This document shows, piece after piece, positions 17,102-25,432 of a DNA stretch of 64,000 nucleotides. The notes beneath the pieces were generated by a model. The model ran no database searches, was not told the origin of the DNA, and saw nothing but the letters and a program-made list of their open reading frames with translations. How positions within the stretch are numbered: the stretch's first letter is position 1; every line of letters begins with the position of its first letter. This stretch comes from an uncultured Oscillospiraceae bacterium (GTDB lineage Bacteria > Bacillota > Clostridia > Oscillospirales > Ruminococcaceae), in assembly GCA_910579175.1 (NCBI GenBank), contig CAJTTB010000005.1:62001-126000 (forward strand). The letters run 5' to 3'. The translations under genes were made by a program, and so were the position numbers.

Positions 17102-18772
17102 GTGCAAAATCAGTATAAAGCGGTTTTATTGAGTTCATTACAAAAGGTATTTCAGGATACGCAACCACAATATCAACCAGAATGTTTAGTTTTTACAGCA
17201 TTAAAGGAAGAATTATTTTCTTTTCAGATGGCTTATACCTCTAAACAGGAAATCATTGAATATGCGACTGTCAATGTGATATCTCCGATTGAGAAATATA
17301 TTCGGGTAAGAGAAGTAATAGAAATTCCTTCTGCTTATCCATGCCATTCTGTCACAGATGACAATTATTTGCGCACCAAACCGGGTCTTTATCCTGATTT
17401 ATTAAGGGACTTAAAAAATAATATGGTACAGGTACTTCCAAATCGTTGGAAAAGTTTGTGGATAGATGTCCAGACCAGTCAGGATATTCCAGCGGGAAAA
17501 CATCCAATTACCATTCAGATGTTTTCTCAAGAAGGCGAATTGATGATAAGTCAACATACAGAAATTACCATATTCGATGTGATATTGCCCAAACAACAAT
17601 TGATTCATACACAATGGTTTCATGGAGATTGTTTGGCAGATTATTATCAAGTGCCAGTATTTTCCGAGCGCCATTGGGAAATTATGCAAAACTTTATACA
17701 AACGGCTGCTAATCATGGAATCAACATGATATTGACTCCACAATTTACACCCCCGTTAGATACTGCACAGGGAGGAGAACGCACCACAATACAGTTGATA
17801 GATGTTATCAAAGAAGGAAAACAATATTCTTTTGGATTTGATAAATTACAACGTTGGATAAAAATGTGTTTGGATGTTGGGATAGAGTATTTTGAGTTTT
17901 CTCATTTGTTTACACAATGGGGAGTAACTTCAGCTCCTAAGGTGATGGCAACGGTAGATGGTGTTTATCAAAAATTATTTGGTTGGGATACCCCAGCAGT
18001 GGGTGGAGCTTATACAGAATTTTTAAAGATTTATCTACCGCAATTGACCCAAAAATTAAAGGAATGGGGAGTGGAAAAACGCTGTTGGTTTCATATATCA
18101 GATGAGCCGAGTTTACAGCATTTGGAAAACTATCAAGCGGCAAAGGCTTCTGTTGCAGAGGAACTAGAGGATTTTACATTGATAGATGCGCTATCCAATT
18201 ATGAATTTTATAAGACGGGAGCGGTGCAGATTCCAGTTTGTGCCAATAACCATATAGAACCATTTTTAAAACATCATGTAAAGCGTTTATGGTCTTATTA
18301 TTGTACAGCACAAAAGATAGATGTGAGCAACCGATTTTTTTCAATGCCATCTGCACGTAATCGCATTTATGGAATACAAGTTTATAAATATGATATAGAG
18401 GGGATATTACATTGGGGATATAATTTTTATAATTCACAACATTCGATTGATACCATCAATCCCTATCAAGTAAGTGATGCGTTAAATGCCTTTCCATCAG
18501 GAGATCCCTTTATTGTTTATCCAAAAGCGGACGGCACTGCCGAAGAATCCATTCGTTTGATGGTGCAGACACATATGATTGCAGATATCCGTGCAATGAA
18601 ATTATTAGAGCAATTGACAAGCAAGGAATTTGTAATGAGTTTTGTAGAAGGTGATTTGGCTTCTCCCATTACCTTTTCCAGTTATCCGAAATCTGATTTC
18701 TATTTTGTTGCGCTTAGAAATCGAATCAATCGAGAAATTGCGAAATGTATGAATAAACAGCTGGGAAAGTAA
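17102..18772 (+). CDS. DUF4091-domain protein, GH123-like glycosidase
   Basis: A 556-residue cytoplasmic protein (no signal peptide). The C-terminal half matches DUF4091 as found in glycoside hydrolase family 123: WFHISDEPSLQHLENYQ at about residues 335-352 has the adjacent Asp-Glu that serves as the catalytic pair in GH123 N-acetyl-beta-galactosaminidases. NRIYGIQVYKYDIEGILHWGYN, split here for length as NRIYGIQVY and GILHWGYNFYN, is the second conserved region. The N-terminal part is a beta-sandwich-like domain. I use GTG 17102 as the start because the longer frame's GTG at 17090 lies inside the AAAGGAG site. Substrate unproven. Confidence 0.75.
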   Translation: MQNQYKAVLLSSLQKVFQDTQPQYQPECLVFTALKEELFSFQMAYTSKQEIIEYATVNVISPIEKYIRVREVIEIPSAYPCHSVTDDNYLRTKPGLYPDLLRDLKNNMVQVLPNRWKSLWIDVQTSQDIPAGKHPITIQMFSQEGELMISQHTEITIFDVILPKQQLIHTQWFHGDCLADYYQVPVFSERHWEIMQNFIQTAANHGINMILTPQFTPPLDTAQGGERTTIQLIDVIKEGKQYSFGFDKLQRWIKMCLDVGIEYFEFSHLFTQWGVTSAPKVMATVDGVYQKLFGWDTPAVGGAYTEFLKIYLPQLTQKLKEWGVEKRCWFHISDEPSLQHLENYQAAKASVAEELEDFTLIDALSNYEFYKTGAVQIPVCANNHIEPFLKHHVKRLWSYYCTAQKIDVSNRFFSMPSARNRIYGIQVYKYDIEGILHWGYNFYNSQHSIDTINPYQVSDALNAFPSGDPFIVYPKADGTAEESIRLMVQTHMIADIRAMKLLEQLTSKEFVMSFVEGDLASPITFSSYPKSDFYFVALRNRINREIAKCMNKQLGK

Positions 18773-18850
18773 ACGGATAAGCCAATGGGGTGAAAGAGTA
18801 GATATTATGGAACATAAGAATTTTGAATCGCTTTCATAATCACGATATTT

Positions 18851-18915
18851 TTTGTTATGGAGCAGCCAACTTGGTTGGCGATTTGCGAAATAACAAGAAA
18901 TATACCTTATTTTTT
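18851..18915 (+). repeat. Dispersed 60-bp intergenic repeat, copy B
   Basis: GTTATGGAGCAGCCAACTTG, then GTTGGCGATTTGCGAAATAA and CAAGAAATATACCTTA: the best match to the family consensus. It lies after the DUF4091 gene. Confidence 0.75.
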
Positions 18916-18954
18916 ATGCTTACAGGTACTTACCGAATCAATACTATTTTTCAT

Positions 18955-18996
18955 AAAAAGCAATATGAGTTTTTTTACAGAGATTGCATATTGCTT
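18955..18996 (+). terminator. Hairpin terminator between repeat copies B and C
   Basis: AAAAAGCAATATG pairs with CATATTGCTTTTTT across a 15-base loop and ends in a T-run. It probably ends the DUF1461/DUF4091 transcript. The 18773-19301 gap otherwise holds two repeat copies and the next gene's promoter. Confidence 0.75.
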
Positions 18997-19060
18997 TTTT
19001 ATTGTAAAGCAGTCAACTTGATTGGCGATTTGTGAAATAACAAAAAATATACCTTTTATT
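18997..19060 (+). repeat. Dispersed 60-bp intergenic repeat, copy C
   Basis: ATTGTAAAGCAGTCAACTTG, then ATTGGCGATTTGTGAAATAA and CAAAAAATATACCTTTTATT. It is in the same orientation as copy B, about 80 bases after it. Confidence 0.75.
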
Positions 19061-19203
19061 CCTGTGGGCTGTTTTTTGAGATGGAAAAGAGGATAAAAAA
19101 TTAGTTATTGAGTTTGTGATATAAAGATAATAAAAAGACAGTATTAGATGATAGTTTGATTTCTATTTTGTTGTTTTACTATGTGGATAATTAGAAAAAC
19201 AAC

Positions 19204-19232
19204 TTGTGTTTTTTAGTAAAATTTGCTATAAT
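19204..19232 (+). promoter_or_regulatory. Promoter of the polysaccharide deacetylase gene
   Basis: TTGTGT (19204-19209) and TATAAT (19227-19232) are separated by 17 bases, about 70 bases before the likely start codon. Confidence 0.6.
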
Positions 19233-19301
19233 TGAGAAAAATAATATACACAATTTTTGACAGTTGTTATCTGTAAAATCATTGATAAGAGAGTGATAAA
19301 A

Positions 19302-20147
19302 GTGGTTTATCGGAATCGTTTTCCAGGTGGGAGACTAAAAGCATTGACATTTAGTTATGATGATGGTGTACAACAAGATCTGCGGTTGCTACAAATCTTT
19401 CACACATATCATATGAAAGCAACTTTTAACTTAAACGCAGGTCTAATGGAAAAAGACAAACCTTGGTATCTAGATGATTTGTTGATACAGCGTTTGCCAT
19501 TTGAAAAGATAAAGGAATATTATCAAGATTTTGAGGTTGCATCCCATACCTTAACACATCCACGACTGGACTTATTGTCATCAGCAGGTATTTGGCTGGA
19601 ACTTGCACGAGACAAAGTGAATTTAGAACATGCGATGGATTGTCCAATCAAAGGGATAGCATACCCATTTGGAGTTTATAATTATGAAACAATAGAGTGC
19701 TTAAAAGAATTAGGAATTATTTATGGACGTACAACACAATCCACAGGCAATTTTTTACCTCCAGAAGATTTCTATCAATGGCATCCAACCTGTCATCACA
19801 ATGATAGAAAGTTGATGAGATTAGCGGATGATTTTTTAAATTTGAATTATGCTGACACTTATCAAATATTTTATGTTTGGGGTCATTCTTATGAATTTGA
19901 TTCTCAACACAATTGGAAAAGGATAGAAAATTTCTGTAAAAAAATGCAAGACCATCATGATATTTGGTATGCGACCAATGTTGAAATTTGTCAATATATT
20001 TTGGATTCTAGAAAATTGATTACTTCTCCAGGAGGGGGTATGGTGATCAATCCGACAGAAACGGATATTTGGATTTCTGATGAAAATGAACAGGCAATTT
20101 GTATCCCTGCAAAAAAACAGATTTCTGTTTTTACAGAAGATGTTTGA
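19302..20147 (+). CDS. Polysaccharide deacetylase (NodB-like) family protein
   Basis: About 281 residues with a NodB-type fold. ALTFSYDDGVQQD near the N-terminus holds the catalytic/metal Asp pair, SHTLTHPRLDLLS holds the metal-binding His-x-x-x-His motif, and GIAYPFGVYN is the third conserved motif. It would remove acetyl groups from a carbohydrate such as a hemicellulose or peptidoglycan sugar. No signal peptide is seen, so it may act in the cytoplasm on imported oligosaccharides. The start is uncertain: GTG 19302 or GTG 19293; the TTG at 19257 has no ribosome binding site. It sits upstream of an alpha-galactosidase gene in the same orientation. Confidence 0.8.
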   Translation: MVYRNRFPGGRLKALTFSYDDGVQQDLRLLQIFHTYHMKATFNLNAGLMEKDKPWYLDDLLIQRLPFEKIKEYYQDFEVASHTLTHPRLDLLSSAGIWLELARDKVNLEHAMDCPIKGIAYPFGVYNYETIECLKELGIIYGRTTQSTGNFLPPEDFYQWHPTCHHNDRKLMRLADDFLNLNYADTYQIFYVWGHSYEFDSQHNWKRIENFCKKMQDHHDIWYATNVEICQYILDSRKLITSPGGGMVINPTETDIWISDENEQAICIPAKKQISVFTEDV

Positions 20148-20447
20148 TAAAGTATTTTGTGTATGATTCTTTATGTAAGATGATGATTGTTGTTTAAAAC
20201 GAGTATTTTTATGACCTTTTTGGTGATTACTATAAAATATATGATTTATATCAATTTTTTCATTATCTATAATGGTAAAGGGATTTTTGATATATTTGAT
20301 AAAAAGGGGATTTTTCAACCCTGATAGGTGGACACTGAATGTGATTCAATATAAGGGTTGAAGATACATATGATTGTTGTAAGGAATATTTGTGCGAAAA
20401 ATTTATTTTTTAGAACAGTCAAATAAAGATAGAAAGAGTGATAGTAG
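20148..20447. other. Leader region of the alpha-galactosidase gene
   Basis: No gene seen. CAACCCT (20316-20322) can pair with AGGGTTG (20354-20360) across a 31-base loop about 90 bases before the start codon. The function of this hairpin is unknown; a classical promoter is not obvious. Confidence 0.4.
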
Positions 20448-22628
20448 ATGATTCAAATGAAAAACAAATTATTTACACTACAAACAACGAACACAACCTA
20501 TCAGATGAAGGTGGATCAGTATGATGTTTTACTACATACATACTATGGAAGTAGAATTGATGATAGTGATTTGAGCTATACCATTCAGAGCGTTGATCGA
20601 GGTTTTTCTGGGAATCCTTATGGAGTTGTAGAACGTTCCTATTCTTTGGATACCATTCCACAGGAATATACTACATTTGGAACAGGAGATTATCGCAGTA
20701 GTTGCTTACAGGTGATGAATTCAGATGGAAGTCATGATTGTGAACTGCGCTATGTAAAACATGAAGTCTATCAGGGCAAAAAGACCTTAGAAGGAATGCC
20801 TTCTATCTATGGCACAGAGCAAGAAGTAGAAACATTAGAAGTAACTTTAAAAGATGAAATCAGTAACGTAGAAGTGATATTGAGTTACAGTGTATTTGAA
20901 ACATTGGATATCATTGCCCGCAGTGTGAAGGTGATCAATGGTGCAGATAAACAATTAAAATTGCAAAAGGTGTTGTCCTGTTGTGTGGATTTTCATATTG
21001 CCAATGACTTTGATATGATTAGTTTTTATGGTCGCCATTCTTATGAGCGTGCTGTAGAGCGCACTCCAGTGCGTCATGGAAAATTGGTGGTGGACAGTGT
21101 GCGCGGTGCTTCCAGTCATCATCAAAATCCATTTGTAATTCTTTGCGATCATCAGGCGACCGAAACGACTGGAAATTGTTATGGTTTTTCCTTTGTGTAC
21201 AGTGGGAATTTTATTGCACAGACAGAAGTTGATCAAGCAAATCAAACCCGCTTTGTAATGGGAATCCATCCCACTGCGTTTGAATTTTTGTTAGAACCAG
21301 GGGACAGTTTTACCACACCCGAAGTGGTTATGAGTTATAGTGAACATGGTTTAGGACAATTATCCCGCAACTATCATAAAGTATATCGCCATCATCTTTG
21401 TCGAGGAAAATATAAAACTGCACGTCGTCCCATTTTAATTAACAACTGGGAAGCGACTTATTTTGATTTTGATGATAAAAAATTGGTAAAAATAGCAGAA
21501 GACGCCGCGAAGTTGGGCATTGAAATGCTGGTGATGGACGATGGTTGGTTTGGAAATCGCTTTGATGACAATCGTGCATTGGGGGACTGGTTTGTCAATG
21601 AAGAAAAATTAAAAGGTGGACTCTCTAGTCTTTGTGAACGTGTCAATGCGTTGGGTATGAAGTTGGGTATTTGGTTTGAACCAGAAATGATTTCTGAAGA
21701 TAGTGATTTATATCGTGCACATCCTGATTGGGTATTGAGAACCAATGGCAGAAAGGGAACACTCAGCCGCAATCAATTTGTTTTGGATATGTCTAGAAAA
21801 GATGTTGAAGATTATCTGTTTGAAGCAATTAGTAAGATTTTAGACAGCGCGAATATAGAGTATGTAAAATGGGATATGAATCGCCATTTATCCAATGTAT
21901 GGTCTGCAAAACTTCCACCAGAACGCCAGGGGGAAGTATATCACCGCTATGTGTTGGGATTGTACAGTTTGCTAGAACGCTTGACCACAAAATATGAAGA
22001 TGTATTATTTGAAGGCTGTTCTGGTGGTGGTGGTCGTTTTGACCCTGCGATGTTGGCGTATTCTCCGCAAATTTGGTGTAGTGACAATACAGATGCCATC
22101 GATCGCATTAATATTCAGTATGGTACTTCTTTTGGCTATCCAATTTCAGCAGTAGGCTCTCATGTATCTGCTTGTCCAAATCATCAAACAAGACGTTCTA
22201 CTCCTTTGCATACGCGTGGAGTGGTTGCTATGTCAGGTACCTTTGGTTATGAGTTGGATATCAATCAGATGACAGAGGAAGAAAAGGAAATCGTAAAAGA
22301 ACAGACGGCTACTTTTAAAAGATATTATGATTTGATTTCCGATGGAGATTATTATCGATTGACCAATCCATTTGATAATCATTATTATGCTGCTTGGGAA
22401 TTTGTTGCACAGGATCAATCAAAAGCGCTATTGAATTTTGTATTGTTAAAGCCGCAATCTAATCCACAAATTATCAATATCAAACTGCAAGGATTGGATA
22501 AAGAGGCAAAATACTGCATAAATGACCAAACTTACAGTGGACAGGCTCTGATGAAAGCAGGTTTTTCTGTTCCAGTGATGTATGGTGACTATACGGCTGC
22601 ACAATTTGAGATTGTCAAAATATCATAG
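20448..22628 (+). CDS. Alpha-galactosidase, glycoside hydrolase family 36
   Basis: A 726-residue cytoplasmic GH36 enzyme that hydrolyses terminal alpha-1,6-galactose from melibiose, raffinose-type sugars or galactomannan. The N-terminal beta-supersandwich is followed by the TIM barrel. KWDMNRHLSNVW contains the nucleophile Asp, EGCSGGGGRFDPAML and WCSDNTDAIDR contain the substrate-binding loop and acid/base Asp, and WEATYFDFDDKKL and VMDDGWFGNR are the typical upstream barrel motifs. The length fits the roughly 720-740 residue GH36 subgroup of Firmicutes (AgaA/AgaN type). A terminator shared with convergent glgB follows. Confidence 0.93.
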   Translation: MIQMKNKLFTLQTTNTTYQMKVDQYDVLLHTYYGSRIDDSDLSYTIQSVDRGFSGNPYGVVERSYSLDTIPQEYTTFGTGDYRSSCLQVMNSDGSHDCELRYVKHEVYQGKKTLEGMPSIYGTEQEVETLEVTLKDEISNVEVILSYSVFETLDIIARSVKVINGADKQLKLQKVLSCCVDFHIANDFDMISFYGRHSYERAVERTPVRHGKLVVDSVRGASSHHQNPFVILCDHQATETTGNCYGFSFVYSGNFIAQTEVDQANQTRFVMGIHPTAFEFLLEPGDSFTTPEVVMSYSEHGLGQLSRNYHKVYRHHLCRGKYKTARRPILINNWEATYFDFDDKKLVKIAEDAAKLGIEMLVMDDGWFGNRFDDNRALGDWFVNEEKLKGGLSSLCERVNALGMKLGIWFEPEMISEDSDLYRAHPDWVLRTNGRKGTLSRNQFVLDMSRKDVEDYLFEAISKILDSANIEYVKWDMNRHLSNVWSAKLPPERQGEVYHRYVLGLYSLLERLTTKYEDVLFEGCSGGGGRFDPAMLAYSPQIWCSDNTDAIDRINIQYGTSFGYPISAVGSHVSACPNHQTRRSTPLHTRGVVAMSGTFGYELDINQMTEEEKEIVKEQTATFKRYYDLISDGDYYRLTNPFDNHYYAAWEFVAQDQSKALLNFVLLKPQSNPQIINIKLQGLDKEAKYCINDQTYSGQALMKAGFSVPVMYGDYTAAQFEIVKIS

Positions 22629-22637
22629 GATAACATA

Positions 22638-22665
22638 AAAAAACCATCCAAATGGATGGTTTTTT
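22638..22665. terminator. Bidirectional terminator between GH36 gene and glgB
   Basis: AAAAAACCATCCA pairs with TGGATGGTTTTTT around a 2-base gap, symmetric for both convergent genes. Confidence 0.85.
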
Positions 22666-22668
22666 ATA

Positions 22669-24474
22669 TTATGATTGAAGTGTTAATAGACAACCACTGT
22701 AAGGTGAGAGCGCCAAAGGAATTTCACAGCCACAGCAACTGGAAATAGTTGGATGAATCACGCCACTTCCACCCCAACGAATATCATCTGTATTTAAAAT
22801 TTCCTGATAGATACCTGCTTGATTGACTCTAAGTAGATAATTGGGATAGAAATGATTAGAGAAGTTAAATACTGCATAGATGATATGCCCTTGAAAATCC
22901 TGTCTAGAATAGGCAATGATAGATTGTCTAGAATTGTTGGCATCAATCCAACAAAAGGCTTCTGGATGATAGTCATAAGAAAATAATGCGGTTTGTTGTT
23001 GATAGATACTTTGTAATTCAGTAAAAAACTGTAAAAATGCCTGATGAGCGGGATAATCTAATAGATTCCAGCCCAATTGTTTATCCACATTCCATTCTTG
23101 AAACTCTGCAAGTTCATTTCCCATAAAATTTAGTTTTTTGCCTGGGTGTGTAAACATATAAAGATATAGACAGCGAAGTTGATGAAATTTTTCTTGATAG
23201 TTTCCATATAGTTTGTCAATGATAGTCTTTTTTCCATGAACTACTTCATCATGAGAAAAGGGCAATAGATAGACTTCTTGATAAAAATATTCAATGGATA
23301 ATGTCAACAGTCTATGATGTGCATGTCGCTGTTGTGGAGGAAGAGAAAGATATTGTAAAATATCGTGCATCCATCCCAGGTTCCATTTATAATCAAATCC
23401 CAAACCACCATAAACAACTGGAGCAGTTACTTTTAAATAGCTGGAGGAATCCTCTGCAATGAACATGACTTGGGGACATTCTTGTTGTAAGGTATAATTG
23501 ACATTTTTTAAAAACCAAATGCCTGCTTCATAAAATCCGTTTTCAGGTCTTCCATTGTGATAGATAAGATTTGCAACAGCATCAAAACGAATACCATCGA
23601 AATGATAATAATGGATCCAAAAATGAAGTGCGGATTTTAAAAAGCTAAGGACATAGGGTTTGGTAAAGTCAAATAGGGCGGTTTTCCATTCAGAAAAGCG
23701 CTGTTGTTCTATCTCGCTTTCATAAACATAACCACCGTCGAATTGATGAAGTGCATAAAAGTCTGTGACAAAATGAGCTGGAACAAAATCCAAAATGACA
23801 CCAATCTCTGCTTGATGAAGTAAATCAATCATTTCCATCAGTTGTCTAGGAGAGCCATATCGACTGGTGGGGCTAAAGTAACCTGTGGTTTGATAGCCCC
23901 AAGAAGCATCTAAAGGATGTTCTGTCAAGGGGAGTAATTCCAAGTGTGTAAAGCCATGTTCTTTTAGGTAGGGAATGAGTTGTTGCGCTAGTTCTGTATA
24001 GGTATAAAATTGCCCATCTTGATGTTTTTTCCAAGAGCCAGCGTGAATTTCATAAATGCTGACCGGCTTATCAAAGGATTTTGAACGTTTATCAATCCAG
24101 TGATGGTCATTCCAAATATGATTTTCGATAGAATAGACAATAGAGGCAGTATTTGGACGTACTTCGCTGAAAAAAGCAAATGGATCGATTCTATCATAAA
24201 TTTTATTTTGCTGTGTTGTAATTTGATATTTATAAAGTGCACCTTCACAGATATCTTTTGCAAAGATGGACCAAATTCCAGTCTGAATTTGCTCCATTTG
24301 CCAACCATTCCAGTCATTAAAGGTTCCGATTAAAGATACCGATTTGGCATTTGGGGCATAAACAGTAAATCGAACGCCAGATTGTTCATATTCTTTAGAA
24401 AAATGTGCACCAAATAGTTGATAGGCATCAAAACTAAGCCCATGTAGAATCTGATGAAAAGAGGAATTGTTCAT
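22669..24474 (-). CDS. glgB: 1,4-alpha-glucan branching enzyme
   Basis: GlgB forms alpha-1,6 branches in glycogen. The 601-residue protein has an N-terminal CBM48 domain (about 20-110, GVRFTVYAPNAKSVSLIG) and a GH13 barrel. It shows the four conserved regions: DFVPAHFVTD, GIRFDAVANL (nucleophile Asp), MFIAEDSS (acid/base Glu) and LPFSHDEVVHGK (transition-state Asp). AAGGAGG precedes TTG-ATG; I take the ATG at 24474. No other glycogen genes are in the window. Confidence 0.93.
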   Translation of the reverse strand: MNNSSFHQILHGLSFDAYQLFGAHFSKEYEQSGVRFTVYAPNAKSVSLIGTFNDWNGWQMEQIQTGIWSIFAKDICEGALYKYQITTQQNKIYDRIDPFAFFSEVRPNTASIVYSIENHIWNDHHWIDKRSKSFDKPVSIYEIHAGSWKKHQDGQFYTYTELAQQLIPYLKEHGFTHLELLPLTEHPLDASWGYQTTGYFSPTSRYGSPRQLMEMIDLLHQAEIGVILDFVPAHFVTDFYALHQFDGGYVYESEIEQQRFSEWKTALFDFTKPYVLSFLKSALHFWIHYYHFDGIRFDAVANLIYHNGRPENGFYEAGIWFLKNVNYTLQQECPQVMFIAEDSSSYLKVTAPVVYGGLGFDYKWNLGWMHDILQYLSLPPQQRHAHHRLLTLSIEYFYQEVYLLPFSHDEVVHGKKTIIDKLYGNYQEKFHQLRCLYLYMFTHPGKKLNFMGNELAEFQEWNVDKQLGWNLLDYPAHQAFLQFFTELQSIYQQQTALFSYDYHPEAFCWIDANNSRQSIIAYSRQDFQGHIIYAVFNFSNHFYPNYLLRVNQAGIYQEILNTDDIRWGGSGVIHPTISSCCGCEIPLALSPYSGCLLTLQS

Positions 24475-24701
24475 CAAATGCCTCCTTTTTGAATTTGTTA
24501 AAATTTTTATCTTATTGTATCATAAAAACCTAATTTTGACAATTGATATCTATGAAAAATTGCTTTTTTTCATAAAAAATAAAACATTATTTTTGGCAAA
24601 TAAACGAAAAATTGTTTTTTTCTATCTCAAAGATTGCAAAACGAATCAATTTGCGTTATACTTCTTTCATAAGAAATAGACTATTTTTTGTATGGTTTGA
24701 T

Positions 24702-24734
24702 TTATAAAACCGTGAGGCACACGGGGTTGGCTTG
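24702..24734 (+). repeat. IS605-type 3'-end element, 3' fragment only (copy R0)
   Basis: It matches the conserved non-coding block of copy at 50109-50348 (TAAAACCG, then a CCGTG...CACGG hairpin, GGGGTT and GGCTT). No tnpB-like part precedes it and no right-end hairpin follows, so it is a fragment. It lies upstream of the leuA T-box in the 24475-25432 gap. Confidence 0.5.
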
Positions 24735-24834
24735 TTGATATTGTATCTGATAAGGTACAAAGGCGAGAACGCTTATCAAATGATAAGGGAATGTCATAAT
24801 AGTTTTAAATACGGTGAAGAGGATTAGTAAGATT

Positions 24835-25090
24835 TTGAAAGTATACAGAGAGCTGTTGGATGGTGAAAAACAGTTATGGAAAAAATCTGAACTCGCCTTG
24901 AAGTAGCACACTGAACGATATTTATCCAGTAGGTGCAGTCGGTTCCTTTCCGTTATCAAAGGAAGATATTGATATCATAATTTCATAATCAGTATCGATA
25001 AGTGGCACATGAATAACATGTGAATCAGAGTGGTACCGCGTAAGAGTTTTGTCTTTCGTCTCTATGCTAGAGATGAAAGATTTTTTTTAT
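24835..25090 (+). promoter_or_regulatory. T-box riboswitch (tRNA-Leu sensing) of leuA
   Basis: The leader has stem I with the AGAG-type and GNTGGATGGTG-like motifs (24845-24868), a specifier loop GAACTCGCC whose codon CTC (24892-24894) would read tRNA-Leu, and the T-box sequence GAGTGGTACCGCG (25028-25040), the antiterminator core that pairs with the uncharged tRNA 3' end. The terminator stem is 25052-25064 with 25068-25080, followed by eight T. Uncharged tRNA-Leu would allow read-through into leuA, the leucine pathway gene, which fits the Leu specifier. Confidence 0.9.
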
Positions 25091-25236
25091 CAAAAATTTG
25101 ACAGAATACGTCTCATTCTAAAGTGGTGAGATGAATTGTATAGCTGTATTTGACCGCGATGATCAGGCATCCATATGAAAAACGAAGGCATGTAATTCGT
25201 ATGGTGATGGCATAAAATTGATAAAACCGTGGGACG
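25089..25236 (+). repeat. IS605-type 3'-end element, 5' part (copy R1)
   Basis: It starts in the T-run of the T-box terminator with TATCAAAAATTTG, as the copy at 50109 does. It keeps TTTGACCGCGATGATCAGGC, a tnpB-like DRDxxAS codon stretch, then ends with the TAAAACCGTGGGACG block. The remaining 3' part and the right-end hairpin are missing. It separates the T-box from leuA; nothing else is recognised between 25237 and 25432. Confidence 0.7.
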
Positions 25237-25432
25237 AAAAATATAGTTTCTTTGTGGGCATATTTAAAATAGCGTTATCAAAAGCAGGGATAAAAGCCAA
25301 ATGAATGACTGTTTAAGCAAGTATTTATGCAGTTGCTACTGTGAGGATAGTTGTGTAATCAACTTATTGGCTTGATATCATTGAATAATTTATATGTATA
25401 TGATGAAATAACTGAGAAAGGATAGAAATTCT

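Noticed and set aside
24467..24679. Open frame of 70 codons upstream of glgB on the plus strand.
   Set aside because: AT-rich, Phe/Ile/Lys-dominated composition, no ribosome binding site, and it overlaps the glgB leader.
25089..25236. The repeated leader elements at 25089 and 50109 as a riboswitch shared by leuA and a phosphoribosyltransferase.
   Set aside because: A third copy on the minus strand at 27651 has no gene downstream in that orientation that would fit, and the copies contain tnpB-like codons and an IS-type end hairpin.
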